From NCBI RefSeq assembly GCF_023130475.1, contig NZ_JAKHEX010000022.1:1-37663 (forward strand): a DNA stretch of 37,663 nucleotides. Direction: 5' to 3'. Below are positions 1 through 8,281 of the stretch, piece after piece. Every line of letters begins with the position of its first letter. Positions within the stretch are counted from its first letter, which is position 1. This DNA comes from Aciditerrimonas ferrireducens. GTDB lineage: Bacteria; Actinomycetota; Acidimicrobiia; Acidimicrobiales; UBA8190. The translations under genes were made by a program, and so were the position numbers. The notes under the pieces were generated by a model. That model had not been told where the DNA came from, searched no databases, and saw only the letters and a program-made list of their open reading frames with translations.

Positions 1-1
1 A

Positions 2-154
2 GCGGTGTTCATCCCCTTGATCTTCGTCATGAGCGGCCGCTGGCGGCCCCGCAAGGCCCGCGAGGACGCCGAAGCCCACGAACGCATGGTCGCCGCCGAG
101 CTCGCCAAGCTCCACGCCGGCGGCAACCCCGAGACCGCCGGGACGGTGGCCTAG
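2..154 (+). CDS. C-terminal fragment of a membrane protein (5' end outside window)
   Basis: An open frame enters from the left edge and ends at TAG 152-154, giving 50 residues. It starts with a hydrophobic stretch (AVFIPLIFVM), probably the end of a final membrane segment. A basic and charged cytoplasmic tail follows (GRWRPRKAREDAEAHERM, then AAELAKL). This layout is common at the C-terminus of multi-spanning transporters, but the fragment is too short to assign a family. It is followed 32 nt later by a strong hairpin, which supports it being the true end of a transcription unit. The function is unknown. Confidence 0.6.
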   Translation, partial: AVFIPLIFVMSGRWRPRKAREDAEAHERMVAAELAKLHAGGNPETAGTVA

Positions 155-186
155 CCAGCGACCCGGACAGCGGCAACTAGGTGGCA

Positions 187-221
187 GATGGGGCCCGGGG
201 TCCAAGACCCCGGGCCCCATC
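187..221 (+). terminator. Perfect 16-bp hairpin, probable transcription terminator
   Basis: Bases 187-202 (GATGGGGCCCGGGGTC) pair perfectly with 206-221 around a 3-nt CAA loop. There is no T tract after it, as is usual for high-GC actinobacterial terminators. It lies 32 nt after the stop of the left-edge gene and about 90 nt before the GGDEF gene, so it separates the two. Confidence 0.75.
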
Positions 222-314
222 GCGTCGGGCCGTTCGTCCACGAGCACCCCAAGGTGTCCCAACGGTCACCCCACCGCCGGTCAACCCGGCAGCGCCCCCC
301 GTCGATGCTCCGCC

Positions 315-1883
315 ATGGCCCGTCGGCGGTCCTGGTCGGTGCAGTACGCCAGCCAGTTCTCGAGCGAGCAGGCGCGCCTTGGCACCCAGCTGGCGGCCCT
401 GGCCCTCTCGACAGCTGCCGTGGTGGACCTGACCATGGCTATCCCTCACGGGGTGCGGGTCGACTGGACCCTGGTCGCCATCGCCGGGGCCCTGGTTGCG
501 GGGGCCATGGTCTACACCGCGGTGCTCGTCGTCCAGCTCCAGCGCAAGGGGGTGGTCGAGCCCCCGAGCTGGCCGATCCTGGTCTTCTCCCTGGCCTGCT
601 TGGCCTCGACCGGGCTGGCGAACGTGGCCGGCGACGGCGCCCGGGAGCTCTACCTGCCGATCTTCGTGACGGTCCCGGTGTTCTGCGCGGTGAGCCTGAA
701 CGTGGCGGGTCGGCGGGTGATCGTGCTGGCCACCGTCGTCGCAGTGGCCAGCACCGAATGGGCCCTGCGCGTCCACCACGGTGCGGCCTACGTCTTGGCC
801 GTCGTGGTCTACGCCTGGGTGGTCGTGGTGGTCGACGCCATCGCCGGCCTGGTCTTCGGGGTGTTGCGCGCCCGGAACGAGGCCCGGGGCGCCCTGCAGC
901 GGTTGGTCGACGAGCTGGCCCCGGTCGAGGATCTCGAGGAGGGCATCGGGCGCTGTCTGGGCGGCCTCGGGCAGGTCCTGCCGGTGGATGCCCAGCTGCT
1001 GGCGGTCGACGCCGACGGCCGGGTGCGTCGGCGCTGGTCCTTGGCCGACGCCCAGCCGGCCTCGGGGGAGCCGCTGGCCGCCAGCCCCGAAGCCGCCACC
1101 GAGATCTCCAGCCGGGCGCTGAGCAGCTGGACCGCTGACCTCGCCGACCAGCTCGCCGGGGGCGATCCGGTGGTCCGTCGGGCCGCGTCGGGCGCGCCGG
1201 TGCTGGAACCGAGCCGCTGGGTCCTGCCGGTGGGCTTCGACGACGCCGGTCCCCTGGTCCTGGTCCTCGAGCACCGAGAACCCCTGGCCGGCTTCGCCCG
1301 CCAGTTCCCCCGGGAGCTGGCCGGTGCCGTCGGTGACGCCGTCTTGGGTGTCCTCACCCGCTTGTTCCACCTCGAGCAGCTCCGGCGGGCATCGGAGACC
1401 GACCCGCTCACCGGCCTGGCGAACCGTCGCCGACTGCACCGCGAGCTCGCCCAGGCCCTGGCCGTGGCGGCCCGCAGCGGCAGCCCTCTCTGCCTGGCCA
1501 TGGTGGACCTGGACGCCTTCAAGGCCTTCAACGACAGCCGAGGCCACCTCGAGGGGGACCACCTGCTGCGGCTCGTGGCCGCCGTCCTGGCCAGCCGGGT
1601 CCGCAGCACCGACCTGGTCTGCCGTTACGGTGGCGACGAGTTCTGCCTCCTGCTCCCGGCCACCGACCAGGCTGGGGCCCAGGAGCTCCTCGAGGACCTT
1701 CGGGCCCTCGTGGCCGGTGCCGTGGCCGGCTCCGGGGTCACCGTCTCGGCGGGACTGGCCTCCTGGGACGGCCAGGAGTCGGCCGAGGACCTGCTGGACC
1801 GGGCCGACCACGCCCTTTACCAGGCCAAGCAGCGTGGTCGAAACGGCCTGGTGGTGGCCAGCCCGGTGCTCTGTGAGCCCTGA
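315..1883 (+). CDS. Membrane-bound diguanylate cyclase (GGDEF)
   Basis: This 522-residue protein makes the second messenger c-di-GMP from two GTP. About six hydrophobic segments lie within residues 25-180 (around 25-44, 51-74, 84-105, 113-130, 134-148 and 154-180), forming an integral-membrane sensor module like the MASE types. A GAF-like or linker region spans roughly 190-345. The GGDEF domain runs from about 355 to 515, with DPLTGLANRR at its start. The catalytic motif GGDEF is intact at 439-443. The product-inhibition I-site RSTD at 430-433 lies exactly five residues upstream, so the enzyme should be active and feedback-inhibited. There is no EAL domain. The ATG at 315 has no clear ribosome site; the next in-frame starts would remove part of the cytoplasmic N-terminus. 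The signal it senses cannot be told from sequence. Confidence 0.9.
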   Translation: MARRRSWSVQYASQFSSEQARLGTQLAALALSTAAVVDLTMAIPHGVRVDWTLVAIAGALVAGAMVYTAVLVVQLQRKGVVEPPSWPILVFSLACLASTGLANVAGDGARELYLPIFVTVPVFCAVSLNVAGRRVIVLATVVAVASTEWALRVHHGAAYVLAVVVYAWVVVVVDAIAGLVFGVLRARNEARGALQRLVDELAPVEDLEEGIGRCLGGLGQVLPVDAQLLAVDADGRVRRRWSLADAQPASGEPLAASPEAATEISSRALSSWTADLADQLAGGDPVVRRAASGAPVLEPSRWVLPVGFDDAGPLVLVLEHREPLAGFARQFPRELAGAVGDAVLGVLTRLFHLEQLRRASETDPLTGLANRRRLHRELAQALAVAARSGSPLCLAMVDLDAFKAFNDSRGHLEGDHLLRLVAAVLASRVRSTDLVCRYGGDEFCLLLPATDQAGAQELLEDLRALVAGAVAGSGVTVSAGLASWDGQESAEDLLDRADHALYQAKQRGRNGLVVASPVLCEP

Positions 1884-1905
1884 GCGATCCGGCACCAGGG
1901 CCGGG

Positions 1906-1911
1906 TAGCGT
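1906..1911 (+). promoter_or_regulatory. -10 hexamer TAGCGT of a leaderless start
   Basis: TAGCGT lies 6 nt before the GTG start at 1918, in the 34-nt gap after the GGDEF gene. The position suits a transcript that begins at or next to the start codon. No convincing -35 is visible. The same arrangement recurs at several genes in this window. Confidence 0.45.
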
Positions 1912-1917
1912 CGGGCC

Positions 1918-2817
1918 GTGCCGGCACCCGACCCGACGACCGCCGTCCCTCGACCCTGGCCTGAGCCCTGGGTCGCCGAACCCTGGGTCAGCGTCGAGGG
2001 CGCCGGCGGCCTGCCCCTGGCCGTGTACCGCTTCGGCGACGGACCGCCGGTCCTGGCCCTCCACGCCACGGGACTCTGCGCCGCCTGTCTCGAGCCCATG
2101 GCCCAGCAGCTGCAGCCGACCGCCAGCCTGGTGGCCTTCGACGCCCGGGCGCACGGCCGCTCGGGTCGGCCCGCCGACGGTGACCTCCGCTGGGAGCGGG
2201 CCGCCGAGGACACCCTCGCCGTCCTCCGGGCCTGCGGCCTCGAGGCGCCCGCCGGGTTCGGGCACTCCTTCGGCGGGGCGGTCCTGCTGCTCGCCGAGGC
2301 TGCCCGTCCCGGGACCTTCCGTCACCTGGTGCTCTTCGAGCCGGTGGTGCCGGCCCTGGCCGAACCGGTCCCCGGCGGCGTGCCGGACAACCGGCTCTCC
2401 CTCGGGGCGAGAAGGCGTCGGCGCCAGTTCGGATCCCGCGAGGAGGCCTTGGCGAACTTCGGGGCCAAGCCGCCCTTCTCAGGGGTCGACCCGCTGGCCT
2501 TGGCCCGCTACGTCGACAACGGCTTCGAGGTGACCCCCTCGGGAGGGCTGGCCTTGCGCTGCCGGCCCGAGGACGAGGCCGAGGTGTACGCCCTCGGCTT
2601 CGCCCACCGGGCCTGGCAGCTCCTTCCGGCGATCCGCTGCCCGGTCACGCTGGTCTGCGGCGAGCACACCGACGCCTTCGGCCCGGCCGCCTTGGAGGCC
2701 ATGGCCGCTCGGCTGCCAGAGGCCGAGGTTGTCGTCCTCCCGGGCCTCGGCCACTTCGGTCCCCTGGAGGACCCGAGGGCGGTCGCTGGTGTCCTCCTTC
2801 GGGCCCTTGGCTCCTGA
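1918..2817 (+). CDS. Alpha/beta hydrolase
   Basis: This 299-residue alpha/beta-hydrolase-fold protein is probably an esterase, lactonase or C-C hydrolase acting on a small substrate. The nucleophile elbow GHSFGG places the catalytic Ser at 117. The acid is probably Asp252 (GEHTDAF) and the base His279 (GLGHFGPLEDP), so the triad is complete. FDARAHGRSGRP at 74-85 is the usual conserved turn after strand 4. There is no signal peptide, so it should be cytoplasmic. The GTG start lacks a Shine-Dalgarno site but has a TAGCGT hexamer 6 nt upstream, which suggests leaderless translation. The substrate cannot be predicted. Confidence 0.85.
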   Translation: MPAPDPTTAVPRPWPEPWVAEPWVSVEGAGGLPLAVYRFGDGPPVLALHATGLCAACLEPMAQQLQPTASLVAFDARAHGRSGRPADGDLRWERAAEDTLAVLRACGLEAPAGFGHSFGGAVLLLAEAARPGTFRHLVLFEPVVPALAEPVPGGVPDNRLSLGARRRRRQFGSREEALANFGAKPPFSGVDPLALARYVDNGFEVTPSGGLALRCRPEDEAEVYALGFAHRAWQLLPAIRCPVTLVCGEHTDAFGPAALEAMAARLPEAEVVVLPGLGHFGPLEDPRAVAGVLLRALGS

Positions 2818-2921
2818 GTCGATACCACCGACAGCGACGGTCCGGGAACACCTCGCGTCTTCATCGGCTCGCAAGCCGATTCCCACGGTTCTCCAAGGCG
2901 CGCCCGGCAGGCTGGCCTCCC

Positions 2922-4100
2922 GTGCGTGCCGCCGACCAGCACCCCGAGCCGCGGGTCCGCCTGCTCGGCCACCGCCCGCCCCTCGACGGCATCCGGGCCC
3001 TCGCCTTCCTCGGTGTCTTCGTCGGCCATGCGGCGCTCGCGGCCGGCGGCGATCCCGGAGCGGTCGCCATGTTCGTCTTCTTCGCCCTCTCGGGGTTCCT
3101 CATCACCTCCCTGCTCGTGGGGGAGCGCTTCACGACCGGGCGGGTCGCCCTTCGCCGCTTCTACGGTCGCCGAGCCCTGCGGCTCCTCCCGGCCCTCTAC
3201 CTCTTCCTGGCGACCTGGCTGCTCGTCATGCTGGTGGCTGGCGGCTTCCCCTGGGCCACGTCGGTCCCCCAGGGCGGGCCGGGCGGCCCCGAGCCCCTCC
3301 ACACCGCGCTCCACGCCGTCTGGGTGGCCGCCTGCTACTTCATGAACTGGGCCGAGGTCCTGGCCCTGTTCCACCACTACATGGCCATCGGCCACCTCTG
3401 GTCCCTGGCCGTCGAGGAGCAGTTCTACCTGGTCTGGGCTCCCTTGGTGGTCGCGCTCTGCGCCTGGCGGCTCCGGGCGGTGACCGCAGCGGCCCTCGCC
3501 CTCGCAACCGGTTCCCTCCTCGAGGTGTTCCTCCTCTACCACCACGGCCAGGGCGAGCTCCGGGTCTACATGGGGACCGACACCCGGGCCGCCGCCTTCC
3601 TCCTCGGCGGCGCCCTGGCGGTGACCTGGGCCCGCGGCGGCCTGCGCTGGCTTGAACAGCAGGCACCGACCCTGGTCTTGGCCGGGCTGGCCGGCCTCGG
3701 CCTGCTCTGGGCTGCGGGCCCCTGGTCGGCTGCTGGGGCTGTGCTCGGCCCGACCAACGCCACCAGCGCCTTCCTGGCCCGCTGGGTGGTCGCCACCTTC
3801 GCTGCCCCGCTGCTCGTCCTGGCAGCGGTGACCCGACCGACCGGCCCCCTCGCCCGACTCCTCTCGGGTCGGCTCCTCGGCTACCTGGGCAGCCGCTCCT
3901 ACGCCCTCTACCTCTGGCACTACGTCTTCCTCACCTGGTTCCGCTCGCTCGGCACGCCGGGCGTCGTGCTCGCCCTGGTGTCGACCCTGGCCGCCGCCGA
4001 GCTGTCCTGGCGGCTGGTCGAGCAGCGGGCCCTCGGCCTGAAGCGTCGCCTGACGAGCCTCCCCGACCCAGCCCCGACCCCCAGCCACCTGGCCCGCTGA
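2922..4100 (+). CDS. Acyltransferase family 3 (OafA/YrhL type) membrane protein
   Basis: This 392-residue multi-spanning protein probably transfers acyl groups (acetyl or succinyl) to an extracytoplasmic glycan or lipid. Family hallmarks are LDGIRALAFLGVFVGHA with Arg25 and the catalytic-type His36, FFALSGFLIT near 60-70, the FYGRRALRLLPALY basic loop, HLWSLAVEEQFYLVW, and TDTRAAAFLLGG. About ten hydrophobic helices fill the protein, and it lacks the C-terminal SGNH hydrolase domain of the longer family members. The GTG start at 2922 puts the LDGIR motif at the normal distance from the N-terminus. The gene stands 104 nt after the hydrolase. The acceptor is unknown; surface polysaccharide or glycolipid is likely. 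Confidence 0.87.
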   Translation: MRAADQHPEPRVRLLGHRPPLDGIRALAFLGVFVGHAALAAGGDPGAVAMFVFFALSGFLITSLLVGERFTTGRVALRRFYGRRALRLLPALYLFLATWLLVMLVAGGFPWATSVPQGGPGGPEPLHTALHAVWVAACYFMNWAEVLALFHHYMAIGHLWSLAVEEQFYLVWAPLVVALCAWRLRAVTAAALALATGSLLEVFLLYHHGQGELRVYMGTDTRAAAFLLGGALAVTWARGGLRWLEQQAPTLVLAGLAGLGLLWAAGPWSAAGAVLGPTNATSAFLARWVVATFAAPLLVLAAVTRPTGPLARLLSGRLLGYLGSRSYALYLWHYVFLTWFRSLGTPGVVLALVSTLAAAELSWRLVEQRALGLKRRLTSLPDPAPTPSHLAR

Positions 4101-4147
4101 GCTCGCCGGCCCCCAGCCGGGTCGGTGGCGGGGTCACAGCCCTCCCC

Positions 4148-4153
4148 TAGGCT
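4148..4153 (+). promoter_or_regulatory. -10 hexamer TAGGCT of a leaderless start
   Basis: TAGGCT ends 6 nt before the GTG at 4160. The spacing matches that at 1906 and elsewhere in the window. No clear -35 is seen. Confidence 0.45.
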
Positions 4154-4159
4154 GCGACC

Positions 4160-4984
4160 GTGCCACTGGCCGTCCCGCGATCGCTCACCCCCTCGAAGGT
4201 GGAGGCCTTCGGTCAGTGCCCCCTGGCCTTCCGCTTCCGGGTCCTCGACCACCTGCCCGAACCTCCGACCCGGGCCAGCCTGCTCGGCACCCTCGTGCAT
4301 CGGAGCCTCGAGCTGCTCTTCTGGGAGCGGCCCGCGGGCCAGCGAACGCCTTCGGCCGAGGCGGAGGCCCTCGAGGCCGCGTGGGCGGAGCCGAGCTGGC
4401 AGGCCAGTCTCGCCATGTTGGCTCTCCCGGACGACGAGCAGCGGGCTTTGCGCGCGGAGGCCGCGGCGCTCGTCGGTCGGCTGCGGACGGTGGAGAACCC
4501 CGATGCGGCCGACGTGGTCGGCGTGGAGCTGACGGTCGAAGCGCCGGTGGAGGGGGTCCGCCTCCGGGGGGTCATCGATCGACTCGACCGCCAGGAGGAC
4601 GGACGCCTGGTGGTGGTCGACTACAAGACGGGCCGGGTGCCGCCGGCCAGTGCTGACCAGGCCCGCCTCGCCGGGGTTCGGCTCTACGCCCTGCTGGTGG
4701 AGCAGGTCCTGGGGGTCGTGCCTGCGGCCGTCCGCCTGGTCTACCTGCGAGGCCCCGTGGTGGTCGAAAGCCCGGTGGACCAGCGCCAGACCGTCGCGAC
4801 CCGCCGGCGGACCCTGGCCGTCTGGGCCGCCATCGAACGGGCCTGCGAGCGCGAGGACTTCCGGCCCCGACCCTCGGTGCTCTGCCGGTTCTGTGCGTTC
4901 CGGGACCGCTGCCCTGCCCAGGGCGCGCACCCGCTCAGCGCCTCGGGGTCGGCCTCGGCTCAGCCGCCGCTGCCCGGGGTTTGA
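4160..4984 (+). CDS. PD-(D/E)XK nuclease family protein with probable 4Fe-4S cluster (RecB/Cas4-like)
   Basis: This 274-residue stand-alone RecB-type nuclease domain resembles the nuclease modules of AddAB/RecB and Cas4. The visible active-site motifs are GTLVHRSLE with His47, LRGVID with Asp140, and VVVDYKTGR with Asp154 and Lys156. The QxxxY-type helix has Gln167 and Tyr176. Cys20, Cys242, Cys245 and Cys251 (FGQCP plus LCRFCAFRDRC) have the layout of the iron-sulfur staple of this family. It probably acts in DNA repair end-processing. No cas genes or helicase partner are nearby, so a CRISPR role is not supported. The GTG start has a TAGGCT hexamer 6 nt upstream. Its last 25 nt overlap the end of the convergent mas gene. 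Confidence 0.85.
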   Translation: MPLAVPRSLTPSKVEAFGQCPLAFRFRVLDHLPEPPTRASLLGTLVHRSLELLFWERPAGQRTPSAEAEALEAAWAEPSWQASLAMLALPDDEQRALRAEAAALVGRLRTVENPDAADVVGVELTVEAPVEGVRLRGVIDRLDRQEDGRLVVVDYKTGRVPPASADQARLAGVRLYALLVEQVLGVVPAAVRLVYLRGPVVVESPVDQRQTVATRRRTLAVWAAIERACEREDFRPRPSVLCRFCAFRDRCPAQGAHPLSASGSASAQPPLPGV

Positions 4985-5778
4985 AGGACCCCGCCGGTAG
5001 CCCCGTCGAGAACCGTGACGTTCGAGACCCGCCAGCCGGCCGCCGTCTTGACCAGGTCGAGCTGGAGCCGGAGGACGTCGGACTGGGGGCTGGAGAGCTT
5101 GTCGTTCGTGTAGCTCACGTCGACCACGGCGAAGCTCGAGGCCGTCGACCCGTTCACCTGCTCGACCGCCAGGGAACGGATCTGTCCCTGCTCGACGGCC
5201 TTGGCGCTGATGAGGGCGTCGCGCACCGGCGGGCTCCCGCTGTCGAAGAACGAGCGGGCTTGGTTGGCGAAACTCCCGGTCGAGGCGGCGAGCAGGTCGG
5301 TGATGCGCTGGTCGACGGTCTGGGGGGTGAGGTTCGTGAGGTCGAGGACGAAGGCTCGGCTGACCGCCTCGACCTGGCTGGTGGCCTGCTGGGTGCCCTC
5401 GAGGTTCGCCCAGGCCAGGCCGAACCCGATGGCGGCGAGGGCACAGAGCACGGCCGCGGCCAGGGCGGCGAGGAACGCCGAGCGCCGCACGGTCCGGGCG
5501 GTCCGGGGCCCGTCGGTTCCGCGGCCCGATCCCGGCTCATCGGCCGGACCGGCCTCGAGAGGCGATGGCCCCGACGCGCTCGCCCTCGGGTCCCCCTCGT
5601 CCGGCTCCTGCTCCAGGCCCTCGCCCGCCCGCTCGGCGCGGCGGCTGGCCACCGGGTCCTGGACCCGGCGAGGACGGCGCTCCCCGACCACGGCCACCCC
5701 GCCGCCGACCGGGCCGGCCAGCGACCCCCGTGCCGTGCCGTCCTCGTCGGGGGCGGTGCGGGACTCGTCCGTGGTCAT
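4960..5778 (-). CDS. Mce-associated membrane protein (Mas-like)
   Basis: This 272-residue protein has a long charged, Pro/Gly-rich cytoplasmic N-terminus (1-98), one transmembrane helix at about 101-124, and an exported alpha+beta domain ending in GWRVSNVTVLDG. The pattern is typical of Mce-associated proteins, which have a VirB8/NTF2-like fold and stabilise Mce complexes. It is the last gene of the mce operon: its ATG (5776-5778) overlaps the mceF stop as ATGA. It also has its own strong ribosome site, AAGGAGG at 5785-5791, 6 nt from the start. The frame stays open further upstream, but the ribosome site and overlap fix this start. The stop lies inside the convergent nuclease gene (25-nt tail overlap). 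Confidence 0.85.
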   Translation of the reverse strand: MTTDESRTAPDEDGTARGSLAGPVGGGVAVVGERRPRRVQDPVASRRAERAGEGLEQEPDEGDPRASASGPSPLEAGPADEPGSGRGTDGPRTARTVRRSAFLAALAAAVLCALAAIGFGLAWANLEGTQQATSQVEAVSRAFVLDLTNLTPQTVDQRITDLLAASTGSFANQARSFFDSGSPPVRDALISAKAVEQGQIRSLAVEQVNGSTASSFAVVDVSYTNDKLSSPQSDVLRLQLDLVKTAAGWRVSNVTVLDGATGGVLQTPGSGG

Positions 5779-7256
5779 GGTCTCCCTCCTTGCCGATGTC
5801 GCCGCATCCAAAGCCGATGCCGGGCACCCCGCCGCGCCTCGGCCACGGCCCGCTGGCCGGGTCGCGCGGCCTGAGCGACCCGGACATTGCGTCGGCGGGT
5901 CACCACCAGCATGACCCCCCCAACACCCCCTATTGCCACAATCAGTGGCCACAACGATACAGGACGCGTAGGAAGCTGGTCGGCGGTTGCGGTGGCCGTG
6001 CTGGCCGGGGCCGGCTGGATCTGGCCGGTGGCCGGAACGGACGCCTCGGCGGCAGTGGCCGGCACCAGGGTCCCCCCGTCCGCCGGGCGGAACCCGGGTT
6101 GGCTGACCGCCGGCACCCCGGGCCCGAAGGCGCTCTCACAGGCTGCTCCGGGTCGGATGGTGCCGAGGCCCTTCGGCGTGGCGTACTGCTCGGCCGGGGG
6201 GCTCTGGGGCGGCAGGAGGAGCCGTTCGCGGAACTGGACCTGGTCCTGGCGGGCCTGGTCCCCCGCCGTCAGGGCCTTCGCCGGCCCGGCTGGGGTGACC
6301 GCCTGGACGATCGAGAAGAAGGTGTGGTTCGTGGCCAGGAAGGTGGCCAGGTTGGAGAAGTTCGGCGAGCTGGACAGGTTGGTGACCGTGTCGGCCAGGT
6401 CGTGGACCAGGCAGCTCAGGTTCGCCCGGTTCTGGACCACCAGGTCGTTCCCGAGGGTCGCGGCCCCGGGGGCGCTCTGGAGGAGGTTCACCAGGTTCTG
6501 CTTCGTGGCCGCCAGCTCGGCCAGGAGGCTGGCCGTGGCCGCCAGGCCCTGCTGGAGGGCGCTGGCGTTGGCGGTGACCGTCTGGAGGACCGGCGGGGCG
6601 TTCTGGAGGAGCTGCTGGAACTGGTGCTGGTAGGCGAGGAACTCCTCGGAGAAGGCAGCCGAGGCGGCTGCGATGGTCCGCAGGTTGTCGGCCTGCCCGT
6701 TCACCGCCAGGGCCGCCTGCTCGAGGAGGCTGTTCAGGTCCCCCGGCGGGATGGCCTGGAGGAGGTGGGCGGCCTCGGCGACCAGGGTGCCGACGTTCGC
6801 CGGCTCGCTGTCGGGGGCCACCGGCAGGACCTCGCCGTTGAAGAGGTCCCGGTGCGCGAGCTCGGCGGTCGTCGTCACCCCACCGGGCGCTCGGGCCGAG
6901 CCGGCCAGGTCGGCCCCGCGATCGGGCACGAGCTCGATCTCCTGCTGGCCGAGGGTGTTGGCGATGACCACCCGGGCGGCCACGTCCGCGGGGACGTGCT
7001 CGCCAGGGTCGATGGTCATGGTGACCTTGGCGCCCGTTCGCACCAGGCTGATCCGGGAGACCGAGCCGACGACGATGCCGTCGTAGGCCACCGAGAAGCC
7101 GGGGGTGAGGCCAGCAGCGCTCGGCAGGACCGTGGAGACGGTGGTGGTGGGGGCAAAGGGGTTGCCGAGGAGGTCGAAGACCCCGTAGGCCACGAGGGCC
7201 AGGGCCACGAGCCCGAAGACCACGAGGTTCACGAGGACCCGGCGGGTGACCCTCAC
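5775..7256 (-). CDS. mceF: MCE family protein, MceF position
   Basis: This 493-residue protein is one of six Mce subunits that form the periplasm-spanning conduit of a lipid or steroid importer. An N-terminal anchor lies at about 6-27 and the MlaD/MCE beta-barrel domain at about 38-114 (PGFSVAYDGIVVGSVSRI). A long helical region to about 340 then makes the coiled tube. Unlike the Mce proteins I know, it has a second hydrophobic helix at about 435-453, followed by RRR and a basic tail of about 40 residues. Both ends may therefore be cytoplasmic. The GTG start overlaps the mceE stop (GTGA, 7253-7256) and its stop overlaps the mas start (ATGA). Assignment as F rests on gene order. Confidence 0.88.
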   Translation of the reverse strand: MRVTRRVLVNLVVFGLVALALVAYGVFDLLGNPFAPTTTVSTVLPSAAGLTPGFSVAYDGIVVGSVSRISLVRTGAKVTMTIDPGEHVPADVAARVVIANTLGQQEIELVPDRGADLAGSARAPGGVTTTAELAHRDLFNGEVLPVAPDSEPANVGTLVAEAAHLLQAIPPGDLNSLLEQAALAVNGQADNLRTIAAASAAFSEEFLAYQHQFQQLLQNAPPVLQTVTANASALQQGLAATASLLAELAATKQNLVNLLQSAPGAATLGNDLVVQNRANLSCLVHDLADTVTNLSSSPNFSNLATFLATNHTFFSIVQAVTPAGPAKALTAGDQARQDQVQFRERLLLPPQSPPAEQYATPKGLGTIRPGAACESAFGPGVPAVSQPGFRPADGGTLVPATAAEASVPATGQIQPAPASTATATADQLPTRPVSLWPLIVAIGGVGGVMLVVTRRRNVRVAQAARPGQRAVAEARRGARHRLWMRRHRQGGRP

Positions 7257-8281
7257 GACCCACCTCCGTTCGGGGTGCAGGTGTTCGTCGGCGCGTTGCC
7301 CTCGCCGAGGCCCGGCACGCCGCAGACGATGATGTTCTGGAGGATCTGGACCTCATGCTGGTAGGTGGCGCTGGCCAAGTTGGTGTTGGCCGTCGGCACC
7401 TCCTGGAGGAGCTGCGCGAGCGCCGCTTGGTGGGCCGCGAGCTGCGAGGCCGTGGCTTCCAGCGCGGCCACCTGGTCCTCGATGTCGGGCAGACCGGTGT
7501 CCAAGATGGCCCGAGTCTGGGTGGCCAGGGTGTCGAGGGACCGCAGGAGGCTCACGAACTGGTTCGACTGCTGGGCCAGGACCGAGGTGGCCTGGGCCAG
7601 CTGGGACACCGCCGCCGCGTCCTGCTGCGCGTTCGGGGCGAGCCCGGCGGAGAAGGCGTCGAGGCGGTCGATGAGCTGACGGATCTGGGTGGTCTGGGTC
7701 TGGTACCCGGCGAGGACGGTGCCGAAGTCGTCGAGGAGGGAGCGGATGGTGCTCCCCTGGCCGCCGAAGGCTACGGCGCTGTTGTCGATCAGGGAGCTCA
7801 GCTCGGCGGCCGAGATGGCCCCGAAGACCTCGGTGCCGCTCTGCACCAGCTCCTGGAGGCCGGGCACCACCTCGGTCCGGGCGATCCGCTGGTGGTTCGC
7901 CAGGAGGCCCACCGGTCGGCCCTCGGGCACGAGGTCCACCACGTACTGCCCCAGGATGGTCGTCTGCTCCAGCTCGGCGGTCACGTTCGCCGGGACCTCG
8001 GCGCTGCGGCGGACCGCCATGGTGACCAGGGCCCGGTCGCCGTCCAGGTGGATGCCGGTGACCTGCCCGACGTTCACGTCGGCCAGCTGCACCGAGGCCC
8101 CGGTGGTCAGGCTGTGGACGTCGGAGAACACCGCCGAGACCGTCAGCGAGCCGTTCCCCGATCCCCCGCTGGCGCATGCCGTCAGGCCGACCCCGGCGAG
8201 CAGCAGCGCCGAGAAGGCGCCGAGGACCCGCCACCCGCACCGCCGAGCCCTCCCGGCTTGGATGCCGACCCGGCCGCTCAC
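7253..8281 (-). CDS. mceE: MCE family lipoprotein, MceE position
   Basis: This Mce subunit of about 342 residues carries a lipoprotein signal. Basic residues are followed by a hydrophobic stretch and the lipobox LTAC, with the Cys near residue 36-37, so it should be lipid-anchored. The MCE domain lies at about 45-120 (ASVQLADVNVGQVTGIHLDG), followed by a coiled-coil helical region to about 310. The C-terminus has two Cys residues (IIVCGVPGLG and NTCTPNGGG) that could pair. Two tandem GTG codons (8284 and 8281) could start it. I choose 8281 because it gives the GTGA overlap with the mceD stop seen at the other junctions. Confidence 0.88.
   Translation of the reverse strand: MSGRVGIQAGRARRCGWRVLGAFSALLLAGVGLTACASGGSGNGSLTVSAVFSDVHSLTTGASVQLADVNVGQVTGIHLDGDRALVTMAVRRSAEVPANVTAELEQTTILGQYVVDLVPEGRPVGLLANHQRIARTEVVPGLQELVQSGTEVFGAISAAELSSLIDNSAVAFGGQGSTIRSLLDDFGTVLAGYQTQTTQIRQLIDRLDAFSAGLAPNAQQDAAAVSQLAQATSVLAQQSNQFVSLLRSLDTLATQTRAILDTGLPDIEDQVAALEATASQLAAHQAALAQLLQEVPTANTNLASATYQHEVQILQNIIVCGVPGLGEGNAPTNTCTPNGGGS

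Noticed and set aside
177..2213. Minus-strand open frame of 678 codons opposite the GGDEF and hydrolase genes
   Set aside because: The product is low-complexity Gly/Arg/Gln/Pro, with no domain, and lies antisense to two clear genes. It reflects GC-rich third-position bias.
4160..4984. Cas4-like nuclease as a sign of a CRISPR system
   Set aside because: No repeat array and no other cas gene in the window. The motif set is equally that of stand-alone RecB-family repair nucleases.
5775..5960. LPTRP before the C-terminal helix of MceF as a sortase motif
   Set aside because: It lacks the Thr-Gly cleavage pair and is not positioned like VHTG in the surface protein. Chance resemblance is more likely.
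5565..7364. Plus-strand frame of 599 codons opposite mas and mceF
   Set aside because: Biased Gly/Arg/Gln composition and antisense to recognised Mce genes with coupled starts.
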